7,228 bases of DNA, from positions 1-7,228 of the forward strand of contig JAIVGV010000425.1 of NCBI GenBank assembly GCA_020201365.1, read 5' to 3'. This DNA comes from Acidobacteriota bacterium (GTDB lineage: Bacteria; Acidobacteriota; Blastocatellia; Pyrinomonadales; Pyrinomonadaceae). The number at the start of each line of letters is the position of its first letter. Position 1 is the first letter of the stretch. This document shows positions 1 through 4,538 of this stretch, one piece after another. Under the pieces are notes generated by a model. It made no database searches. It saw only the letters and a program-made list of their open reading frames with translations, and was not told the DNA's origin. The translations under genes and the position numbers were made by a program.

Positions 1-52
1 GCCGAAGAGATGACGCGTGAGGGGACTGCCTCGTGTCGGGCGGAGGAAGGTC

Positions 53-289
53 ATGAAGAGATATGGCTCGTTTCTCATACGCTGTTGGCTCGTGCGCGAA
101 CCGCCGCAGGATGAGCGGTCGGTCTTCTCCGTCGAGCACATCCAGACGGGCGAGCGCATGAGAGTCGAGAGCCTGCGGGACGCGCAGGACTGGATCGTCG
201 CCGCCTGCCGGGCCGCGCGGCGCGAGCAGGGGGAAGGACGCGAGTCGCGCGAGGCGGCGGACGGGCGAGCCGCGCCGTCCCGAAAGTAG
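53..289 (+). CDS. Small conserved-looking protein of unknown function, first gene of the DsrE operon
   Basis: A 78-residue protein that I cannot assign to a named family. The start at 53 is chosen because GGAGGAAGG (42-50) lies just upstream; an in-frame GTG at 17 has no such site. The first ~45 residues look folded: a beta-rich run (GSFLIRCWLVREP), a second strand around FSVEHIQTGERMRV, then a helix LRDAQDWIVAACRAA. The last ~25 residues are charged and low-complexity (Arg, Glu, Ala), probably disordered. It has no signal peptide or membrane segment, so it is probably cytoplasmic. From memory, short proteins with an 'RCW...EHIQTG...W(I/M)' pattern occur in acidobacterial genomes, but I know no function for them. 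The stop lies 42 bases before the first DsrE-family start with no terminator between, which suggests cotranscription. Confidence 0.65.
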   Translation: MKRYGSFLIRCWLVREPPQDERSVFSVEHIQTGERMRVESLRDAQDWIVAACRAARREQGEGRESREAADGRAAPSRK

Positions 290-331
290 CGACCGGAGGA
301 GAGGCCGCATAAACCAGAAGGAGTGAGAACA

Positions 332-661
332 ATGACCAGCTACCTTTTCATCGAGACGCGCGACCCGTTCGAGTCGCGCGACACGGAGTTCGTCGCCGAG
401 ACGGCGGCGGCTTTGAAGGAGCGCGACAACGAGGTGACGGTCTTCCTCGTGCAAAACGGCGTGCTCGCCGCGCGCCGCGGGGCGCGCGACCCGTATCTTT
501 CGCGCCTCGCGCAGGCGGGAGTCCGCGTCCTCGCCGACGACTTCTCGCTCAGCGAGCGCGGGATCGCGGGCGACGATCTGCGCGTCGGCGTCACGCAGTC
601 GGGCGTCGAGACCTTGGTCGAGATGCTCGCGCGTGAAGAGACGAAGGCCGTCTGGCACTGA
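332..661 (+). CDS. DsrE-superfamily protein, DsrH/TusB-like, lacking cysteine
   Basis: A 109-residue soluble protein of the DsrE/DsrF/DsrH superfamily, whose members bind or pass on sulfane sulfur through a conserved cysteine. It has an N-terminal strand SYLFIETRDPF, a helix with AETAAALKERDNEVTVFLVQNG (residues 22-43), a middle strand GVRVLADDF (63-71), and a C-terminal LVEMLA...KAVWH. The final tryptophan-histidine recalls DsrH/TusB proteins and the paralogue at 1101-1478. The ATG at 332 is preferred over an in-frame GTG at 323 because AGAAGGAG (315-322) sits 9 bases before the ATG and abuts the GTG. The protein contains no cysteine at all: where the paralogue has Cys100 after an RGI motif, this one has Leu83. 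It therefore cannot carry a persulfide and may be a structural or partner subunit. The family call is good; the role is inferred. Confidence 0.82.
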   Translation: MTSYLFIETRDPFESRDTEFVAETAAALKERDNEVTVFLVQNGVLAARRGARDPYLSRLAQAGVRVLADDFSLSERGIAGDDLRVGVTQSGVETLVEMLAREETKAVWH

Positions 662-675
662 GAGAGGAGGAAACG

Positions 676-1077
676 ATGAGCGAAAAGAATCTGACCATCG
701 CGCTGATGGACCCGCCCTACGAGTCCGCCAATTCGACGACGGCGTTCCGAATCATCGCCGCGGCCCTGCGCCGAGGGTTCCGCGTCAACGTCTTCGCTTA
801 CGAGGGGGCGGTCTGCCTGCCCCTGAAGGATCAGTCCCCGCACGCGAACCCAGTCAAGGGCACGACGGTCGAGGAGGAAGACCACCCGACGACGAGCAAG
901 TTCGTGAGCGCGCTCCTTGCGCTGGGCGGCGACCGCCTGACGTGGGTCAACTGCGGCCTCTGCGTGGACGAGCGCGGCGCGGCGAACGCGGTCGAAGGCG
1001 TCAGGCGCGGGAGCCCCGCCGACTTCTTCAAGATGGCCGAAGGAGCCACGAACACTCTAGTCATCCCTACCAAGTAG
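676..1077 (+). CDS. DsrE-family sulfur-relay-type protein with CxxC motif
   Basis: A 133-residue DsrE/TusD-like protein, the likely sulfur-carrying member of the cluster. The N-terminal strand LTIALMDPPYES is followed by a helix with TTAFRIIAAALRRG (residues 21-34) and a strand VNVFAYEGAVCLPL (37-50), the usual DsrE 'many loci in, product strand, helix' layout. Near the C-terminal third is W90-V-N-C93-G-L-C96-V-D-E-R-G, a CxxC at the place where many DsrE-like proteins carry an 'NCGxCxxxRG' motif with the reactive cysteine. A third cysteine is Cys47. The C-terminus GATNTLVIPTK is a typical closing strand. GGAGG (666-670) precedes the ATG by 5 bases, and the gene begins 14 bases after the preceding stop, so the two are probably translated from one message. 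The substrate and the partner (for example a TusA-like carrier) are not visible in the window. Confidence 0.85.
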   Translation: MSEKNLTIALMDPPYESANSTTAFRIIAAALRRGFRVNVFAYEGAVCLPLKDQSPHANPVKGTTVEEEDHPTTSKFVSALLALGGDRLTWVNCGLCVDERGAANAVEGVRRGSPADFFKMAEGATNTLVIPTK

Positions 1078-1100
1078 GCTTCGGAGAAAGGAGTCGAGCG

Positions 1101-1478
1101 ATGAACATCCTGAACATAGTGGAAACGGCTTACCGCGCGACGCTCGAAGAGCAGGACGACACGATCCTCTGGCTCAGCCGCGCGCTCCGTAACGCCGGCG
1201 CAGACCTCTCAGTGCTGCTGCGCGCCGGTGCGGTCAACTACCTCGCGCCGCAAGAATGCCCCGCGCTGGAGATCGGCGGCGCGGGCGTCAAACACCCCGC
1301 GCGCCCGCCCGACGACATCGCGAAGCTGCTGGAGAAGGGGGTGCGGGTCTTCGCCGTCCGGGAGGATTTGGAGCAGCGGGGGATTGACGCCGACGCCTGC
1401 GTCGGCGGGGTCGAGCTGATCAGCCGGGGCGAGATCGCGGCCCTCTTCGACCGACACCAACAGGTCTGGCATTGGTGA
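1101..1478 (+). CDS. DsrE-superfamily protein, DsrH/TusB-like, cysteine retained
   Basis: A 125-residue protein of the DsrE superfamily and the closest relative in this window of the product of 332-661. It opens with NILNIVETAYRATLEEQDD, a stretch I associate with DsrE-family proteins, then a strand DLSVLLRAGAVNYLAP (35-50) and a strand GVRVFAVREDLEQRGI (80-95). Cys100 follows in DADACVGGVELISRG, and the end is QVWHW. Shared with the 332-661 product are GVRV, the (E/Q)RGI motif followed by a V-G-V pattern, and the terminal VWH. Cys100 is the candidate sulfur-accepting residue; Cys53 is a second cysteine with no known role. AAAGGAG (1087-1093) lies 7 bases before the ATG, which is 23 bases after the previous stop. 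It is the last gene of the probable operon. Confidence 0.83.
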   Translation: MNILNIVETAYRATLEEQDDTILWLSRALRNAGADLSVLLRAGAVNYLAPQECPALEIGGAGVKHPARPPDDIAKLLEKGVRVFAVREDLEQRGIDADACVGGVELISRGEIAALFDRHQQVWHW

Positions 1479-1725
1479 CCGTCCCGGCCCGGCGGCCCGC
1501 GATCCGGCTCGACCGTGCGGCGCCTGTGCTCGATTCAGTTTTAAGAATCGGAGTGGTGAAGCGTTTGTTGTGGCTGCGGTGTCCGCGTCCTCGCCCGAGG
1601 CGCGCCTCCCGGGATGTGACTCACCGTAGTTTAGCAGGTCTGTCGATCTTGCCCTCGCTCGGCAGACTATTGTCCATCAACCATTCATCCCGCCCTTTCG
1701 GGACGAATTCAACAGGAGGTAAACC
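1479..1725 (+). promoter_or_regulatory. Intergenic leader with several stem-loops before the secreted-protein gene
   Basis: No gene is supported in these 247 bases; an open frame running through them (1472-1729) has no family resemblance and abuts the next start. The stretch holds a perfect dyad CGATTC-8-GAATCG (1531-1550), a 12-base perfect palindrome GAGGCGCGCCTC (1597-1608), a 9-pair stem-loop with one G-U pair (1638-1646 with 1659-1667, 12-base loop), and a 5-pair hairpin TCCCG-6-CGGGA (1688-1703) just ahead of a full consensus Shine-Dalgarno AGGAGGT (1714-1720). The operon terminator and the promoter of the next gene should both lie here, but no stem is followed by a clear T-run and I see no convincing -35/-10 pair. 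Confidence 0.45.
1638..1667 (+). terminator. Stem-loop between the DsrE operon and the secreted-protein gene
   Basis: GTCTGTCGA (1638-1646) pairs with TCGGCAGAC (1659-1667) through nine pairs, one of them G-U, around a 12-base loop. It could end the DsrE operon transcript or be a structure in the leader of the next gene. It is followed by TATTGTCC rather than a run of T, so it is not a canonical intrinsic terminator. Confidence 0.3.
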
Positions 1726-2238
1726 ATGAAAAGTTTTCGCCTATCTCTCGTCGCAGCCTGCGCCCTGCTTGTCGGCAGTGCGCCGATGATCGCTCATAGC
1801 AGCTCCGCCTCAGCAAGCGCGCCGAGCGACAACCTGTCGGCTGCCACGAACCAAGAACTGGCACGCGCCCGCGCCGCGACCGCCAAGTACCACGACGTCG
1901 CGCAAGCCGAAGCCGACGGCTACGTCAACATCAATGTCTACGGGTCGGGGGAAGGGTTCCACTACGTGAACTTTTCGCTGCTCGACTGTAACTTCGACCC
2001 CGAGCGTCCGGAGGTGCTCATCTACGCCCCCGTCCCGCACGAGAACCGTCTGCGGCTGGTGGGGGTGGAGTACGTCGAGCCTTTACCTTGCACGCCCGAC
2101 GCCCCCGCAGGCTTCACCGGCGACGCCGACGTGTGGCGGGAGGACTCGGAAGGGCTCGGCCTGTGGGAGTTGAACGCTTGGCTCTGGCTGAACAACTCGG
2201 ACGGCATCTTCGCAGCCACCAACCTGCGCGTGCCTTAG
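1726..2238 (+). CDS. Secreted protein of unknown function, two cysteines
   Basis: A 170-residue exported protein. Residues 1-23 form a signal peptide: KSFR, then a hydrophobic run LSLVAACALLVGSAPMIA, with cleavage likely near Ala23 or in the following Ser/Ala-rich stretch. The mature part begins with a helix (LARARAATAKYHDVAQAEADGY, residues 46-66). It continues with FHYVNFSLLDCNFDPERPEVLIYAP, then RLRLVGVEYVEP (108-119), and ends with WELNAWLWLNNSDGIFAATNLRV. I recall an uncharacterised family of exported bacterial proteins with the same order of motifs ('YHYxN...FDPxRPExLxYAP...RLVGVEY...HxWLWxxNPxGxFAxxNPxV'). In that recollection the 'LHxW' position carries histidine, whereas here it is Asn150. 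Cys88 and Cys122 could form a disulfide. The Shine-Dalgarno AGGAGGT at 1714-1720 supports the start. A peroxidase gene follows in the same direction, but 280 bases away. Confidence 0.8.
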   Translation: MKSFRLSLVAACALLVGSAPMIAHSSSASASAPSDNLSAATNQELARARAATAKYHDVAQAEADGYVNINVYGSGEGFHYVNFSLLDCNFDPERPEVLIYAPVPHENRLRLVGVEYVEPLPCTPDAPAGFTGDADVWREDSEGLGLWELNAWLWLNNSDGIFAATNLRVP

Positions 2239-2246
2239 GCAATTAG

Positions 2247-2268
2247 AGTGTCGGAGGCTCGCGACACT
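2247..2268 (+). terminator. Stem-loop directly after the secreted-protein stop codon
   Basis: AGTGTCG (2247-2253) and CGACACT (2262-2268) form a perfect 7-pair stem with an 8-base loop, beginning 9 bases after the TAG. No T-run follows, so it may be a 3'-end stabilising structure or a factor-assisted stop rather than an intrinsic terminator. Confidence 0.35.
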
Positions 2269-2333
2269 GACGGGTCAGCCCACCGGCCCAACGGATCACC
2301 GCCGCCGCCAGCCGCAGCGTCCTGTTCGCCGCA

Positions 2334-2388
2334 CAGATCGGCAACGGCGAAGTATGGAGAGCGGGGCCGGTCGCCGAATGCCGATCTG
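2334..2388. repeat. Long imperfect inverted repeat in the peroxidase leader
   Basis: The left arm CAGATCGGCAACGGCGA (2334-2350) is matched by the reverse complement of 2371-2388, CAGATCGGCATTCGGCGA. That gives ten perfect pairs, a small internal loop (A against two bases), then six more pairs, around a 20-base loop. TTTT occurs 8 bases after the right arm (2396-2399). It could be a terminator for the secreted-protein gene, an operator, a leader structure for the peroxidase gene, or a REP-like repeat. I see no second full copy in the window. Confidence 0.6.
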
Positions 2389-2518
2389 CCGAGGATTTTG
2401 CATTTAGGCGCCCGGCACCCTCTCTCTCCGCACGGCCACGCTCCTGTGCAGACCTCTGGCATCGCTTTTCTCGGCACGCTCCCCGGCGCGTGCTCTTCCC
2501 CAAGAAGGAGGATCTTTC

Positions 2519-3916
2519 ATGAGTGTCCAACGGCTCAAAGTAACGGTTCTACTCGCCACGCTGGCGGCCGGCAGTTTATTGTTAGCAACGCCGAAGAGTT
2601 CTGCCGGGAGCGATGATCGCCCCCTCGACCTGCAGCTAGCCGCCATGCTCGAGCGGCTCGGCTTTACGGGCCGGATCGAGTCCACGCTGGAGCAGCGGCT
2701 GGGCCGTAAGGTTGACCCCAAACTCGCCGACCTCGGGCGAAACCTGTTTCACGACACCATCGTCGGCCTCAACGATGACAACTCCTGTGCGGGTTGTCAC
2801 GCGGCGACGGCTGGCTTCGGCGATACGCAATCTATCGCCATCGGTATTAACAACAATTTCATCGTGGGGCCGAACCGTGCCGGCCCGCGCAACCAGCGGC
2901 GCACGCCGATGGCGGCCAACGCCGTCTTCTACCCCACGTTGATGTGGAACTCGCGCTTCGCCTCACTTTCCAACGACCCTTTCGACAACGGCGACGGCTT
3001 CAAGTTTCCGCCCCCCGAGGGTCTGACGCTCTCCGACAAGCCGCACCTGCTGGTCGCGCAAGCCTTCATCCCGCCGACGGAGAGGGTGGAGGCGGCAGGC
3101 TTCGTCTTTCCCGGCGACAGTTTCGACATCCGCGCCGAAGTGATCAGACGGATCAACGAGGTGCCGGCGTACCGCAAACTTTTCGGGAAGATTTTCCCCG
3201 AAGTGAGGGCGGGCGGGCCCGTCACCTACGACATGTTCGCGAAGGCGATTGCCGAGTTCGAGTTCACGCTGGTCTTTGCCGATGCGCCGATTGACCGGTT
3301 CGCGCGCGGCGAGAGAGACGCGTTAACGGAGGATCAGAAGAAGGGCGCACTGCTTTTCTTCGGCACAGCCAACTGCGTGGCCTGTCACGCCGTTTCCGGG
3401 CAGTCTAACGAGATGTTCAGTGACTTCAAACAGCACGTTCTCGGCGTCCCGCAGATCGCCCCCGCATTCGGGAACGTCACGTTTGACGGGCCGGGCGCCA
3501 ACGAGGATTTCGGGTTAGAGCAAGTTACTGGAGATGCGAATGACCGCTACATGTTCCGAACTTCCCCGATTCGGAATGTGGCGCTACAGCCGGCGTTTTT
3601 CCACAACGGCGCTTTCACACGGCTCGAGGACGCCATCCGGCACCACCTGAACGTCTCGAAGTCGGCGCGCACGTACAACTCGGTTAAGGCCGGTGTTGAC
3701 GGCGATCTGCAAGGGCCGACGGGTCCGATTGAGCCGGTACTAGAGCGCCTCGATCCGTTAGTCGCTAAACCGACCCCGCTCACGCCGGAAGAGTTCAAAC
3801 AGCTCGTCGAGTTCGTGAGAAACGGTTTGCTCGATCCGCGCGCGAAGCCGGAGAACCTGCGGCAGTTGATTCCGAGCAGCGTGCCGAGCGGGAGGCCAAT
3901 ACAACTCTTCCAATAG
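2519..3916 (+). CDS. Di-heme cytochrome c peroxidase-like protein (CcpA/MauG superfamily)
   Basis: A 465-residue periplasmic protein expected to reduce hydrogen peroxide to water with electrons from a small c-type donor, or to act on another substrate as MauG does. Residues 1-29 are a signal peptide (RLKVTVLLATLAAGSLLLA). The N-terminal heme domain has LGRNLFHDT (72-80) and C90-A-G-C93-H94. The C-terminal domain has C286-V-A-C289-H290, followed by the segment Y344-M-F-R-T-S-P-I-R-N353 and PAFFHNGAF (358-366). Both CXXCH sites are intact. Met345 is a plausible distal ligand for the second heme, by analogy only. Glu191 in V-E-A-A-G-F matches the peroxidatic Glu of the usual 'EMAG' motif, whose Met is Ala here. 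The protein is longer than the ~320-350 residues of classical bacterial CCPs and fits the larger subgroup with an insert between the first heme site and the EMAG region. AAGGAGGA at 2505-2512 supports the start. Confidence 0.92.
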   Translation: MSVQRLKVTVLLATLAAGSLLLATPKSSAGSDDRPLDLQLAAMLERLGFTGRIESTLEQRLGRKVDPKLADLGRNLFHDTIVGLNDDNSCAGCHAATAGFGDTQSIAIGINNNFIVGPNRAGPRNQRRTPMAANAVFYPTLMWNSRFASLSNDPFDNGDGFKFPPPEGLTLSDKPHLLVAQAFIPPTERVEAAGFVFPGDSFDIRAEVIRRINEVPAYRKLFGKIFPEVRAGGPVTYDMFAKAIAEFEFTLVFADAPIDRFARGERDALTEDQKKGALLFFGTANCVACHAVSGQSNEMFSDFKQHVLGVPQIAPAFGNVTFDGPGANEDFGLEQVTGDANDRYMFRTSPIRNVALQPAFFHNGAFTRLEDAIRHHLNVSKSARTYNSVKAGVDGDLQGPTGPIEPVLERLDPLVAKPTPLTPEEFKQLVEFVRNGLLDPRAKPENLRQLIPSSVPSGRPIQLFQ

Positions 3917-3975
3917 AGGGCGTCGTGTTGAGTAGGGAAATCATGGCGGTTGGAACACGCACGGCTCGGACGTAG

Positions 3976-4114
3976 GCGCCGCCGGCGGGCACAGTCCTGA
4001 ACGCGGGCAGCGACCAGACCCTGTCAGTTACTTTCATACTGGCCGGCACGGACGCTCTACGCTGAAGCGGCGTCACCCGTAGCGATCAATGTGCTGAAGG
4101 CGACGCCGACCGTC
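3976..4114 (+). pseudogene. Remnant of a bacterial Ig-like repeat protein, frameshifted
   Basis: Two plus-strand reading frames together spell one repeat of the kind found in long bacterial surface proteins with tandem Ig-like domains. Frame one (3976-4062) reads APPAGTVLNAG and then DQTLSVTF, and ends at a TGA at 4063-4065. Frame two (4058-4114) continues the same repeat with YAEAASPVAINV and LKATPTV. In intact proteins these pieces are contiguous ('TPPAGTVLNAG..QTLSVTFTPA....Y..AS..V.INVLKATPTV'), so a one-base frame change lies near 4055-4060. A TAG at 3973-3975 closes the first frame upstream. No start, signal peptide or further repeat remains. This is a fragment of a much longer gene, with no likely function. 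Confidence 0.7.
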
Positions 4115-4222
4115 AGCCCTCCAGTCGCCTCAACGCCCCCTCGTAAACTCCTAGCCCCTTAGCCATCCCGGTCTGAGAGAGGCCCAAGCTCTGACGCCGC
4201 ATCTTGAATCTTTCGCGCAGAG
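4113..4222 (-). pseudogene. Truncated XRE-type helix-turn-helix gene remnant
   Basis: Minus-strand codons read SLRERFKMRRQSLGLSQTGM followed by AKGLGVYEGALRRLEG and a TGA at 4115-4113. The pattern LRxRxxxRRxxLGLSQxxxAxxLGVxxxxLRRxEG is that of an XRE/Cro-type DNA-binding helix-turn-helix. Only about one domain's worth is present, with no recognisable start, no effector part and a stop right after the recognition helix region. Its last codons overlap the end of the Ig-like remnant on the opposite strand, and its beginning meets the comM remnant. It shares a reading frame with the broken alpha/beta hydrolase gene upstream, but about 300 bases of meaningless sequence separate them. Confidence 0.55.
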
Positions 4223-4432
4223 ATGTCGCCGCGGCTGATCCGCAAGTGTTGCCGGCTTGACGCGGAGGGCGGGCGGATGCTGGAGCAGGCAATGGCGCGT
4301 CGCGGGTTGTCGGCGCGCGCCTACGACCGCATCCTGAAAGTCGGCCGCACCATCGCCGATTTAGAAAGGGGTGAAGAGATTCGCCCGCGGCACGTGGCGG
4401 AGGCGGTCGGCTACCGCTCGCTCGACCGCACC
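4211..4432 (+). pseudogene. comM: 3' fragment of a ComM/YifB-type Mg-chelatase-like ATPase gene
   Basis: Residues beginning MSPRLIRKCCRLDAEGGRML at 4223 and continuing with LSARAYDRILKVGRTIADLE and IRPRHVAEAVGYRSLDRT are the C-terminal Mg-chelatase-like domain of ComM/YifB AAA+ proteins. This is a family I know from the typical 'xMSPRxIRxYCxLD...LSARAxDRILKVARTIADL...I...HxAEAxxYRSLDR' ending. Intact proteins are about 500 residues. Here only the last ~70 remain; the AAA+ module is missing and an in-frame TGA sits at 4205-4207. After RSLDRT (ending 4432), where the family normally stops, the frame runs on without resemblance. In some bacteria ComM acts as a helicase in natural transformation. 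This fragment cannot do that. Confidence 0.8.
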
Positions 4433-4534
4433 TGCCGGGCTCGAGTGCGAAGGCGGTTCGCGGGCGGCACGACCACTCTCTCACGGCGGCGTTACGTACC
4501 GAGGCCCGTGAGGCTTGACCGTCCGGGACGGCCC
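4433..4534. other. Short spacer without a gene
   Basis: These 102 bases lie between the end of comM resemblance and the LuxR stop codon on the other strand. I see no coding resemblance in any frame. They hold a small hairpin GCGAA-5-TTCGC (4447-4461) and most of the bulged stem-loop at 4508-4538. Confidence 0.5.
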
Positions 4535-4538
4535 TCAC
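4508..4538 (-). terminator. Bulged stem-loop at the 3' end of the LuxR-type gene
   Basis: GTGAGG (4508-4513) pairs with CCTCAC (4533-4538), and inside it CCGTC (4519-4523) pairs with GACGG (4527-4531) around a 3-base loop. The structure covers the minus-strand stop codon (4537-4535). No T-run follows in the minus-strand direction, so termination is only a possibility. Confidence 0.35.

Larger units (their letters stand above)
2239..2518 (+). promoter_or_regulatory. Intergenic region ahead of the cytochrome c peroxidase gene
   Basis: No gene is supported in these 280 bases; the overlapping open frames on both strands are compositionally biased and resemble nothing known to me. From left to right the region holds a 7-pair stem AGTGTCG-8-CGACACT (2247-2268) directly after the preceding stop, a long imperfect inverted repeat (2334-2388), a 6-pair dyad GCACGC-8-GCGTGC (2474-2493), and the Shine-Dalgarno AAGGAGGA (2505-2512) for the peroxidase start at 2519. 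The peroxidase promoter should lie here, but I see no convincing -35/-10 pair. Confidence 0.5.

Noticed and set aside
1..52. 3' end of an upstream gene
   Set aside because: Stops occur at 11-13 in one frame and 18-20 in another, but too little sequence is present to show that any of them ends a gene.
340..885. 181-residue minus-strand frame opposite the DsrE genes
   Set aside because: It is an antisense shadow typical of high GC; the plus-strand genes have ribosome sites and family motifs.
633..1100. Long plus-strand frame running through the DsrE genes into 1101-1478
   Set aside because: Before 1101 the translation is charged and low-complexity, and it overlaps two well supported genes; the ATG at 1101 has its own ribosome site.
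1472..1729. 85-residue frame across the leader, overlapping the secreted-protein start
   Set aside because: There is no family resemblance, the composition is Arg/Pro-rich, and the frame covers several stem-loops.
2248..2616. 122-residue frame before the peroxidase gene, and its minus-strand shadows
   Set aside because: The translation is Pro/Ser/Arg-rich and unlike any family; it overlaps the inverted repeat and the peroxidase start.
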